Origin: Gyromitra esculenta
Taxonomy: Eukaryota > Ascomycota > Pezizomycetes > Pezizales > Discinaceae
Length of the DNA: 64,000 nucleotides
Direction: 5' to 3'
Assembly (NCBI GenBank): GCA_038503075.1
Contig: JBCAML010000022.1
Location: 1,178,001-1,242,000 of the forward strand
The notes beneath the pieces are model-generated. The model saw nothing but the letters and a program-made list of their open reading frames with translations. It did no database searches and was not told the DNA's origin. Both the position numbers and the translations under genes were made by a program. How positions within the stretch are numbered: the stretch's first letter is position 1; every line of letters begins with the position of its first letter. Below are positions 1 through 11,400 of the stretch, piece after piece.

Positions 1-748
1 TGTGCTAGCACCGAATGCTTGGCTATGATTCTTAGCGGTATTACCATGGCCCCACTCACGTGTTGCTTGCTATAGTATTTTACGCATCCACATGTTATTA
101 AAATTAAATGGACTGATTATGTACGAAGAGATATCACGGTAAATAGGTCAGGCACATTAAAAATTTTACAACGAATCATACTCGATGGAGGAAACCTGTC
201 AAACACCTGTACTCTGCTTCACGCCATCGTATCCCCGGACCCCAGGGCTGTGAGGTTATCTGCTCTATCGTAAACTTGACACACACACAACCAGCTTGGT
301 TACCAGAACGGCGAAAGCTTGTTGGCTCAGGAGTTAGATAGGGCTAGTGTCATTGAAAACCGACCTTGACATGTTTGGCTTCCTGTCTGGTCTACCTGGG
401 GAAGCATGGAATTCAGCCGAGCAATCGCGATTCACCGTTCTGAAAATTCGATGGCGGCTGCGATAGGAACTTTATGTTTCAGATATAGCTCAGACCATCT
501 GGTTCTTACTACAGGATCGGGCCTTTCCGTTAACCCCCGATATCGTAAAGTGTGCGAATAGTGTTGATAGTCCAGGTAAGAAAAAACAAATAAACCCATT
601 GTTTGCGTGCTATCCAATGACTGGAAGCTTTAAGCCCATGTGCTCGTCTGTGATACATAGAGCCCTGGCTGTCGTACGTTACCTATTTATCGTCTCCTCA
701 ACATCCTTCCCGAACGAGGAAAAAGGTTGAATAGACATCAACAACAAA
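1..748. other. Gene-free left edge / upstream region of the prenylcysteine oxidase gene
   Basis: No reading frame here resembles a protein. The last 100 bases before the ATG at 749 are A-rich with CA-rich runs, as in a fungal promoter and 5' leader, but I see no clear TATA box. The 61-codon minus-strand frame at 432-617 looks like chance. Confidence 0.5.
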
Positions 749-2965
749 ATGCACGGACCTGAAGACTACGACGAAAAAACCTCTCTTCTAGGAGACCAGC
801 AACTTGGGAGGGAAATAGCGGAATCGTCAATACAGTCGAGCGAGGATAGCCATCATGATCTTGTTTGGCCGGACGGCGCTCGACCAACTCACACAGATGT
901 ATGGGGAACATTCCCATCGTCGCAACAGGGAGGAGTACAATGGAGGAGCCAGCGGCCAGAATCTAGGACTACATGTAGTCTTTTGTGCCGGACGGTATTT
1001 GCAGAGTGTTGCAGTGTTGGAGGACTTATGTATTTTTTAATTATTGCCGGGCTAGTCTCAATTGGTTTATTTTTGCATCTCGAACTTGTGCAATCGCCTC
1101 CGTATGTTAGAAAAGTTGCAATTATTGGTAAATATTACTTTTCACCTAGCATAAAATCCAATTAGTATACTTTAGTATATAATAACTATCGCTTATGGAT
1201 TCTGTATTCAATTGCTAGGAGCCGGCCCAGCAGGTGTCTCAGCCGCATACAATGTCCAGAAGTTCTCTCAGGAAGAGGGCATCCCAGTCAACATAACGCT
1301 CTACGAAAAGAATGACTATGTGGGCGGAAGAGCAACTTGCAGAGTCAATGTTGGTGATAATGATGGAAGCGATGATTATTTCACAGCCCAGATCGCGGCG
1401 AAGGGGTTCCATGCTTCGGATAAAAACCTCGTTGACACTGCTGACGAATTGAATCTAACACCTGTGATGCTTGATGGCAAGGAAGACACCGATTTATCAG
1501 GACGAAGTGGGGATCGCTGGGGAGTGTATGTCTTTTTCTCTCATCGCAGTTCTAGCCGAATATCATATTACTGCTAACTCTTACGAAACAGATTCGACGG
1601 TACGAGTATCGTCTACAGACAATCCCATCCAACAAACTTCCTCACGGGCTGGTGGTGGTCTCTCAAGCTCTTCTATTTCTACGGATACTCCCCCAAGAAC
1701 ACACAAAACACCGTCACGAACACCCGATCTAAGATTAAGCGGATCCATTCACCGAAATTCTTCCCCTTCGAATCGCTCAGCGCCGTCATCCAGGAACTCG
1801 ATCTCGCCGAAGAAACCTCTCTAACAGGCGCTCAGCTACTAGGTAAAAACAGCGTCGGCGCCTCCTTCCAACGGGACGTCGTGAATGGCTGGACTCGTCG
1901 AGATTTCGGCCAAAATCTCGGCCAGATTAGCGGGTTTGCGGCCATGGCAGCTCCAGACGACGGCCGGGACATGACTATAGAAGGCGGGCACTGGAAACTA
2001 TTCGAAGAGATGGCTAGAGTCAGCGAAGCAGAAGTAAAGCTCAACACCAGCGCGTTTGGGGTGCGGCGGATGGAATGGGGCGGTTGGGTTATAGCCACCC
2101 AGCCAGCTAACGGGGATGATCTCCAAGATGGGGATTATGAGGAATTCGATTCGGTCATCCTCGCTGCTCCGTATCAGCTCAGCAATCTCGAGATCAAGGG
2201 AGAGCAGCTAGCGTATATTCCAGGCGAGGTCGACTATACTCCGCTCCATGTCACGCTGTTCAAGTCTGCTCGGAAGCTCTCTCGAGGGTATTTTCACCAC
2301 AACAACGAGGTTCCGGAAACCATGTTGACTACACTGGGTGGGGATGAGTTTGATAAACTTGGGAAGATGGCTGGTACTGAAGGAGTAGGCAGGGTAGGGT
2401 TCTACTCTGTTACGTCGGTGAAGCGATTTGCGAGGTTTGACGCGTTGGGTGTTATCACGGAGGAGTTTCTGTACAAGATTGTCTCACCGGAAAAGGTAAA
2501 CGACGACACTATATATCAGCTCCTCGGTGCTTCGCCGTCAGATAATGATGTGATATCCTGGTGTTATAGACATGAGGTGAGGCCAGATTCCACTTTCGTG
2601 AAAGAATATCTCTGGGAGGGTCGAGGGAAGGTTGCTGATCATTATTGTAGTGGCCATCTGGTTATCCCAATATTTACCCGCGCACGGAATTTGCAGAACT
2701 CAAATTGGATGAGAATTTCTGGTACACGGGTGGGATTGAAGAGCTCAGTAGCTCAATGGAGCTAAGCAGTCTCATGGGCGCTAACGTGGCGAAACTTGTC
2801 GTCGATGGATGGGCGAGGGAAGGCAGGGGTAATAGACCGGACAGAGACTTCGACGAAGGGGAGGATGGGGAGGAGACACTGTATCCTGAGACGATAGGGG
2901 GCTATCTGAAGTCACTGTACGAAGGGACGAGAGCTGAGGGTGGTTCGGATCAGCGGGAAGAGTAG
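749..2965 (+). CDS. Prenylcysteine oxidase/lyase-like flavoprotein, membrane-anchored
   Basis: Four exons: 749-1127, 1219-1525, 1592-2576, 2651-2965, giving 661 residues. Intron borders restore known family sequence: the first junction rebuilds the FAD Rossmann motif KVAIIGAGPAGVSAAY (residues about 122-137), followed by the acidic-strand segment ending in GGRA. The second gives WGVFDGTSIVYRQSH, the third RHEWPSGYPNIYP. The C-terminal NFWYTGGIEEL then SSMELSSLMGANVA matches the family's end. Residues about 92-113 form one hydrophobic helix, so the enzyme is probably a type II membrane protein facing a lumen or vacuole. The family oxidatively cleaves farnesyl- or geranylgeranyl-cysteine released during turnover of prenylated proteins, giving cysteine, an isoprenoid aldehyde and hydrogen peroxide. 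The roughly 90-residue polar N-terminal tail is an extension over animal PCYOX1 and is not conserved as far as I can tell. It is convergent with the lactonase-like gene downstream. Family is confident; substrate is inferred. Confidence 0.88.
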
Positions 2966-3455
2966 TACTTTTTCGTTCTTATGCATGAGATTTTTCCTTT
3001 TTGTTGATGAGCCTTTCTCGCACTCGGCACAGCTTTTTGTTTCTTTTTCATGATAGGTTATATAGCTTATAAAAGTTGTTGTTTTTCTGGTTTCAATAAC
3101 ACGATATGTGTTGAGTAATGGGGCCTGAGACATCTCGTAAGATTGACCTACCCAACAGTGCACGAAATCTCCCTTTGCCGCATTAGCCCTGCATATAGTT
3201 AAGATAGAGATTGTGTTACCATAGTTGCCATAAATAACGGGGCTCTTCTAACATCGGGAGATTTCCCAAAGAACCGGAAACCAGAAACTTAAAATATCAC
3301 TCGGTAATCCAGCGAGGGGTGAACTCTCGGCTCGGAGCGGACTCTTGCAGGACAAATAAATGTCACATCCATAGAAGTTATGTATACGGTGGTCGTTTAA
3401 CGAGGCGACAGCAACAATACCGTGCCCCAGTAGCAGGACCAACTTTGCAGGATTT
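2966..3455. other. Intergenic space between convergent genes
   Basis: About 490 bases between two stop codons. AT-rich; presumably holds both 3' UTRs. No gene or repeat seen. Confidence 0.5.
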
Positions 3456-4524
3456 CTAGCTAAATCTAACCTTATACACCTCAGCTCCCCTCACACCAGG
3501 AAGCGGAACATAAAATACATCGCCCGCATCCGGGCTATGACCTTTCCCAACTTCAGGGTCCATGTGTACCAACTTCCCCGAAGTAATTACCAAACCCTCG
3601 CCAACAAAGGCTGGACAAGCAACCTGTTTGCTCGTAGGGACCTCAATTATTCCCTTAACTTCTGCTGTCTTCGCATCGAATCTGATGACCTTGTTTCCGT
3701 TGAACACAGCAACCCAGAGATCTCCATCTTCCGATATTGCGACCCCATCTGGTGCGCCAGGCCCATGGATTTCAGGGCTGAACTTAATAAACTCTTTCTC
3801 GTTGGAGATAGATCCAGTTTCCGGATCATATGCGTAGGAAAATATAGTGCCAAGCCGGGTTTCGACAAAGTACATGACAGAGTTATCAGGCGAGAAAGCA
3901 AATCCATTGGGTCCGGCAACTGGGTGTTTCACGGAACTCAGTACTTTATCGGTACTATTTGAGCGGAAAACCGATCCTTCGTTTTGTGGAACTCCAAGCC
4001 CAAAGCTGTGTTTACTTTAGTATTTCACTTGGATTTGATATATGTGGGCCCACAAACCTTCTCATAGATGCAGCCCAATAGCGTCCCTTGACGTCGACAG
4101 TTCCATCATTGATCCGCATTAGGTCTTGTTTTTCTTTATCATCGGGATAGAGGATGTTGTAGTACTCCAATTTTCCTGTTTCGATATCCAGTGTTGCAAA
4201 CCCTTTTTTAGCGCCAACGGCCAGATGTCTTTTATCCTATTATCATCAAAAAACAACTTAGTACCCCGAAGTTAACAGTAATTTCAATTGGAATATACAT
4301 ACCCCTTCAATGAGAGCAATACATCCAACATAATCTCCAACCTCAATCCTCTTCAAACTCTCCTGTCCAACCTTAACATCAAAACTATACACCGCGCCCC
4401 TCGGAATATCCGTAAACCACGTAAGACCCGTTTCCTTATCATACACCGGCGCCTCCGTGAGCCAGAAATCGTCTCTATGCAAAATCGGTTTACCGGCTGT
4501 GGCGATAACCTTGAACTGCGCCAT
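3456..4524 (-). CDS. SMP-30/gluconolactonase/LRE-family beta-propeller enzyme
   Basis: Three exons on the minus strand: 4524-4303, 4236-4058, 4005-3456, giving 316 residues, the normal family length (about 300). Family landmarks are in order: the metal-binding Glu in WLTEAPVYD (E24), NDGTVDVKGRYW (N117), GPNGFAFSPD (N167) and the presumed catalytic Asp in APDGVAISEDGDLW (D220). These match the divalent-metal site of regucalcin-type lactonases, which hydrolyse sugar lactones or related esters. No signal peptide is seen with the chosen start, so it is probably cytosolic. An in-frame upstream ATG at 4650 would add 42 hydrophobic residues; I prefer MAQFKVIA at 4524 because family proteins begin near there. 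The introns (66 and 52 bp) have GT/AG borders. Family is confident; substrate is unknown. Confidence 0.87.
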
Positions 4525-7500
4525 ATTTTCAATCGGTGAATCCGAAGCAATAAATGCTTTTAAAAAAACGGAAGTACCCAAAAGACGGTATAAATATATC
4601 CAACCAAAGCTATAGATTTGGAAAAGAAGAGAAACCATCAGAATATCCATCCCCCTCCACTAACATTATAATGCGGAACGCCGAGAGATTCCAAGTACGA
4701 CGCGAAACCCCCATATGCATGTCCTACGGCAACCGGCTGACAATAGACCGAGATGAGATGCGGGGCCAGAATTAAAGTTTCTCCGAATTTAGGCTAAAGA
4801 TGAATACCCATGATGGATCGTCAGTTGGGGACCTGTTCCGAATCTTGGCAGGGACTGGAGTCCTGGGGCCAAAGGTAGTACATGTGGTTGCTAGAATCAG
4901 CGCTATGCTGAGTAGGAAGGATATAAACGCCCACGTTTATGGTTATATCGCAATTCCGATCTTGGAGTTCTTCAAGCATTTGATCGTTTAATTATTGCCA
5001 GAAAGATCGTTAGTTTATTTCTATATTGCCCTTTGGGTTCAGGTTTCTACGCACTTGATATCTAGGAAATAGGGCTCACACTCACTGCTGTTAATCTTTC
5101 TAGATTCATGATTTTCAGAGTATTCCAGAGAGCTAGCGACGCGCGCTAGGGCGGGTAGGAGAAGGCCCTCTGTCGGGCTGGTTTGCGCGAGTGGTTTTCT
5201 ATGACTTCGACTGAACGGTTGAGTTGTCTGAGTAACAGCGCCACAACAATTCCGTTAAGCCCCCCTTCCCCGAAGCGTCAAACCTACATGTAGTGATAAA
5301 TTGGAGTAGAGAGACTTGAGGATAGAAACAGTTTGAGAAATTCCCAGCAAGTAAGCATGACTAAAAGAAAAGATACATCCCGATCGGAGTTGACTAACCA
5401 GTGACTGCATGTAGCCATACCATCCACAATCGTTGGGTTATGGTTAAATGCTCTAGGGATAGAACTCAGACTTTATTCTTCGAGGATTCGGACCCGGAAC
5501 TTCCCGCTAGGTACCATCCGGGATATAATATCTTGCATTTGACAATGGTTCAGATAGTTATTTGAGTCTTTAAATCTACAAATCAAAAGTACTGGGGGAC
5601 TGTCTCATGAACCAAACAGTAGTACTTTTAAACGCCCGTAACTACCTCGAACATACGCGTCTTCGCCATCTTGCTTAGTTTCGGCTACTTTTCAAGATAA
5701 TACTTGAGGGGGGAAGTAAGTACCCGGAAACACAAGTTGCTAGAGGAGCTCTGTCGATTGGATGATTCAGTAGAATCCTATTGTTTAGCTAGTCAGAATA
5801 GCATGCATACAGGTTGCATATCCGGGTTTTTTTGCCTGCCCCGAGCACTCTACTTCTCTATACCTCGCGGGACGCATCCGCCCTAGAATTGAAACGCGAG
5901 TGGTCGGCTGGTCGCGCCACCCGGTTGTATCTTATATTACTTGCGGATTAAGTCGACCTTTCCGGCTCCGCCTGTGATATGCCGTGATTAAACCTATGGC
6001 GTACGGCAAAAAAAATATCGAGAAACATGAGACTTAGGGTCCAGGACTGTTATTAGCTCCCCAGAGTTTTCGAAGAAGATTCTAGCAGTTGGACTGGCCA
6101 CAGAACCCTGTTAGTAGACCCCAGTTTCTAGATATTTTTTGCCGCACACTGTGGCTAGTTCTAGCACGCTCTATGGCTATAGATGGTTAGATGGGATTAT
6201 ATAGGGCTGGAGTTGTCTTTTATTGCTTAATACGCTTCTTTTTGTTTGGTTCTTATTATTGGGTTCGATATAGCGAATAGTGGATAAATCTTATATGCTC
6301 TAGATCTAAGGTATGCGTATTGTAGGTATCTTCGAGGGGATTCGAGAATTTTATTACTATAGTTAGAGGGAGATACTATCTAGTATAGAGTCTCACCCTT
6401 TGACGAGATATCTGTATATTCCGAAATAAGTATAGGGTGGAATTAACGAGTGATAATTTATGTCTCAGATCAGGATAGCTACATGTATGGTTGGGATACA
6501 CAAGGCAAAATTATTTGTCAGCGTAACACTTTATAGAAAAGGCTTGGCGTTGCTGGCCAGTGCTTTTTTTGCCTCAGTAACCTCATCAGAAACGCCAAGC
6601 ATGCGCAGCTGCATAGGCGTCGACGGGAAAGCAAGTAGCCATATGATAAGGCAGAGTAGGTACAATGCGCATGCATGCAAGGTCTTTGAATTGAAACACG
6701 GTAGATATGTACACAACACGAGGCAAAATCTGCTTCGTCCGATTTATGGAAAAAGTACCCAACAGCGGTCATTCCCTAGAACAGTACACTGAGTTGGACC
6801 GACAGTAATCGCTATAAGACCTATAAAACCGAACCGTTAGCGAAGAAATCTGCTTTCAGTTCCATACACGCAGCGTCACACGGTTTACGGAATCTTTGAG
6901 ACAGTTGCAGAGGGAGCATACACGCACAAACTCACATTCGCCATAAGCTTTGAGATCTTCATTATGAGTTACTACATGTAGCTTTCGTGAAGGATTGGAC
7001 GTTCATGGCTCAAGATGGGCGCTTGTTCTCGAAACCAGAGATGCTCGGCATGGGGCAGGCATGAAGAACCTGAACACAACTTTTACTGGTAGCGATATTT
7101 TATGCTAGCACATTAACGGATTGGCTGGTCAACTCGCACTTGCATGTTCAGGTTCTTCATATCTGCTCCAAGTATGAAATATGGAAGAGAGAAACTTAAC
7201 CAACCCATCAGTTGCGATACCATGCTTGGACAGCGTATACCCAAACCCAGTTATGACGGAGCTCTACCTTCGATTCCGTAACTTTTTGTACGTGCCTCAA
7301 AAGCTGCATGAGGGCCGCGATCGTGCTAAAGAGGCCATAAACCTGCATATTCAGATGCGGACGAAAGCTATATAAGATTTTCTTTTTCTTCTTCTACGCA
7401 CATCTCTTGGCTGCTAACGACTATATATTCATGTCCACTCAGAGTCTCTCCTCTTTTTCCGTTTAGCTTTCAACGTCAAAAACCCTACACGCGGACACTT

Positions 7501-7548
7501 TCGCTTACAATTCTCTAATTCCAGACGGCGGTCTGCACTAAACCCAAG
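4525..7548. other. Gene-poor interval with one miniature inverted-repeat element
   Basis: Apart from the element at 7061-7160, I see only stop-rich sequence. A 64-codon frame at 7181-7375 (+) lies just upstream of the secreted-protein gene; it resembles nothing I know and may be chance or a 5' leader ORF. Two exact copies of the palindrome CTACATGTAG lie here (5284-5293, 6972-6981). Confidence 0.5.
7061..7160. mobile_element. Miniature inverted-repeat element (MITE-like), 100 bp
   Basis: A perfect 16-base terminal inverted repeat, ATGAAGAACCTGAACA at the left and its reverse complement at the right end, bounds 68 non-coding bases. The same end, one base longer, bounds the 112-bp element at 19015-19126. 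No clear target-site duplication is visible. It cannot encode its own transposase. Confidence 0.7.
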
Positions 7549-8414
7549 ATGTATGAAATCTTAAGGACAGCATTTGGAACCTTTGCACTCCTGTCGTCGA
7601 TTGCCCATGCACTACCGAACCCTAGTAACATTGATGTCATCGTTCGAATTGATGATGATGTCTCTACGCCAAAACACGAACTCCTAAGCCAAGAGATACT
7701 CATGGTCCCTGAGGATATCCATACAACAGAGGAGTTTGATGTGACCTTGATGGTAAGCACCGATCGACATGTCATTAAAATCAGCAGAATGAAAAATAGC
7801 CCTTTCCTCAAACAAGACAATTCCAATACTAAAATAAAGACCAGTTCGACGAAGTGGTTACAGACGGCAACTGGATCTGGCCCGACGGCTACGGCAACCT
7901 CGAATGGTCCACCAACCATTACATATTCAACCAATCTGAGCAGCGCCTATTCCCCCGTAATCGAGCAACCTCACCACCTAACCTTCTGTACGTGCAAGAT
8001 TCATCCCACAGCGGGTATGTAGAACCGCATTTCCAAGTCCGTCCCAACTCCCCCGCCCAGTCATTCAATCTCCACGGGTTCTCGATCCTACCGTACACCG
8101 CGACCCCGAAAGCACCAATTCTATTTTCGATCCGCGGGTACCCGGCGAATGGAGGAGAACCACTCGTGCGGTGGTATAAATGGACCTGGGACGCACAGCT
8201 CCAGTACCCGTGGGATACGACGGTTGAAGGTGTCGATTTTGTGAATAAAGTTGAGATTTTCGTAGTTCCGGGCTCAGATACGTCGAGTAAAGAACGGCTT
8301 CCTTATACCATCGATAATATAAAGATAAGCTGGAGATATCCTCAAACGGTCACAGTTAAGGAGGAAGACGTGGTGGTGATCGAGAATCGTATGGGTTTAG
8401 AGGGCGAATTATAA
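7549..8414 (+). CDS. Orphan secreted protein
   Basis: Two exons, 7549-7752 and 7845-8414, joined by a 92-bp intron (GTAAGC...CCAG), give 257 residues. The frame changes at the intron and exon 2 has a stop just upstream of the acceptor, which fixes the border. The N-terminus (MYEILRTAFGTFALLSSIAHA) is a clear signal peptide with cleavage likely near residue 20-23. The mature part is rich in aromatic residues (WIWPDGYGNLEW, RWYKWTWDAQLQYPW), has no cysteine cluster and no transmembrane segment, and ends in acidic, beta-rich sequence. I recognise no family. The Trp/Tyr-rich surface could suit carbohydrate or cell-wall binding, but that is a guess. It sits alone in a gene-poor, repeat-bearing region, as fungal secreted orphans often do. 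Confidence 0.7.
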
Positions 8415-11400
8415 AGTATGTATATTTTTACTATAGGAGACTCTTAGCGGTATATGGAGGTCACTATACGGCCAGCTAACGCCTCGTTTTTTTTTACTGA
8501 AGCTTTCTCCTAAAACCTTGTTTTAACGGTGTTGAGCAATCTTAAAATATGTAGCTGATCGTTGATCTCGAGCTCATGTACGGAGTATTTTCCGGGATTC
8601 CTACGCAAAACTTGACCGCAAGGACGTTAGATGTCTTCCAATATACGTAGTCTTATTCCATCCCGATTCAGGAGGCGTGATTCGAAGAAAATAATATTAC
8701 TGCCTGACCTTCCGAATCCCAACCAATTCATATATATTACTAGGCCTAGTGAAGAGACAGTCTTTAGTGTCGCTGATCAGTCGTATCAAATTAAAACAAG
8801 TTGAGTTAAACAACGTAGCTATATGTTATGGGCCACCAAGTCTGAATATCCCAGACTAGCCAAACTAGTTGCAGAAATTGAGATCTTAAGCTCCAGGCAC
8901 TATTTTATGGAATGTTGGTTTATTGATACATGTAGAAAGGCGCATCTAGATATGACATAGATCTGAGGCTATTTAAAGGCTATAAAGTAGACAGTATCGA
9001 TTTCTATCAATCATAGCAGCCGTTCTATCTAGTGCAGCGAGAAATCAACGGAGTAATATAAAAAAGAAAAGTCTGTCTTGACCAAATATCGAGTGATAAT
9101 ATGTGAAGATAATTAACGGAAGCTTTGATTTAACTCGACCAGTGAACAAACCCACCCACATCAGATGTATTCAAGCCTGCTATGAGCATAGCCTATAAAT
9201 TACGATGGAATCACGTCTAGTCTTACTCTGGCTTAAGCTTGTCGGCATCACAATCGCTCAGTAATGAGATGAGATGGCCTTGTACTCACAGTTACCTAGC
9301 TTTTGTGTCCTACGCTACACGGAAGATCGCAGGAAACACACAGCTTATGGGCCTAGTTCAATTCATGATTATATAGAAGTATAGAAGTATAGCTTGGCCG
9401 GGTGTTCCTCGAGATCTTGAGATCTCCTCCCGTCTTAACCATACATTAACCTAATCTGCACGCGTAGGCTATGGAGATGAATGTAGAAGATATAGTATTA
9501 TATAGGTACGAGAAATTAGTAAGTTGTAGGCTAGAACTAAATCATGGCTCTGGCTTAATATCTCAGTAAATGGTTAGTACTTGATAGGTCATCGAGATCT
9601 ACTGTAGATCTAGCCAAGTAAATTAGCGGTGTTTTTGAGTTACCTATATACAAATCTGCTTTATACTTACTTAAGAATCTACCGAATCGTACAGTATTGT
9701 TTACTCCTTTCTAGGCTTCCGAAGGCATAGTTGCTCGCGCGATTGTAGCGTCGTGACAATATAGCTCAGTGCGAGAGCGTAAGTAATCCGTTACCGTTTG
9801 AAATTTCTATGAGCGTTTAGACTTATTATCCCAAGCGCTATATATCCACTCTTGAAAACACGTAGTTCAATAGTAGTTTCAATACGGCAGAACCTGTGAT
9901 AGAGTACCTAGCGTTTTGCAATTATTTTTTCCAGTTAACTATCGTTATAAACTAGCTATATGCATCTGCAGCTCTATAGTCGATGAATCCTACATAGCAA
10001 CAGATCTCTCTCCAAAAAAATATTTCCTTATACCTCAACCACCACTTCTACAGGCTCCAGGGTTCTTGCGTACAATATCCTTATGACTAGAAAAAAAGGT
10101 CTTATACTTACCTTTTTAATTTATTGTCCTAGAGTTGTATGGTGGGGGTTATAACTTGGCTACCTTTGCTGTGATTTACCCCGATCACGAAATTTTTTGG
10201 GTAGTCGCTTTGCACGCAAATTAATGTATTACTGATGCGGGTATTGACGGCCCGAACCCCACGTGTTCGTCAATAGTTGCCGGTCTTCCGAAGCTTAGCG
10301 TCAGGATATGGGCTGACATTAATGTTTAGTTAGCGAGAACCTGCATAAGCCACGCGCAGCATGGTATACTGTTTGGTGTCTCTTTATGATGATCGCGCTG
10401 TTGAGAGAACAACCACACTACATCGGCATACAGGGCAGATGGAGCAAATCTGTCGCGTTGATTAAAATGTTTCCGACAAAAATTTGAGATGCATATGGTA
10501 AACCATCTGGATGTGGGTGGCATGGTGGCTATAGGGCTAGAAATTCTCAAAGGTTAGATTGTCTGTATTCAGTGTCCCTATTAAGCCCACTTTGCCAAAC
10601 TTAAGGCCATTAATACATGTACTTTACTTTATTCTTCCAGCACTCATTGCAGCCAAATAGGAATACCCTAAAGAGCTGCTAATGCTTTTCATATACAAGC
10701 GTAGGTGACTAGAAGACCGTTATTAGGGAAAGAGCTCTAATTGTAGCCTTTGGCGCGAATCCGGGATTTGCTACGTGGGGTAAAGGAAGGAATAGTGACT
10801 ATTCGAAGAAAGACTACATGTGTATTGCGCTCAATTTTGTTAAATAATGGGTTTCCGACAAACTGATCATCGCGGGAAATATTCGCATGGGTGAGAAAAA
10901 AAGCAAAAAAAAAAAAGAACCCCCCCCAAAATGAACGAAATCGAGACTCTTCTTTCAATCGTGAGCGATCTTAGACTTCGATCCTGCAGAAGCACGACCC
11001 CCTCACGTTTACTTACCATTACACAAAAACCTTTGCCTGAATGATGTCAACCCCCATGCATGATATCGGAGCATATTGCAAATACACGGTCACCCCGATG
11101 GAACCCATCCTTAAATCCAACAATTAACGGCCTATGTGACAACATCCCTTAATTAAAGGATGGTGCCATTATCGTATACGTACTGTTCCTGTATCTCAAG
11201 TACCATGTGTACACAGGCTCCAGTGTTCTGCGTATTTCTCAATGTATATATAGAAATCGAGTCACATTTGTACCTATCAAATATAATACACTTAGATCGC
11301 TACATTGTTGTCATTATCATTGACACCCCCAAGATGCGCGTGGTCTGATTAAGAATACGATAGATCGCCTTCCTGCAGGTGTTCACCCCCAGGATTACTC

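Noticed and set aside
2631..2650. 20-bp intron in the prenylcysteine oxidase gene
   Set aside because: Too short for splicing. The donor at 2577 gives a 74-bp intron in the same phase and restores family sequence.
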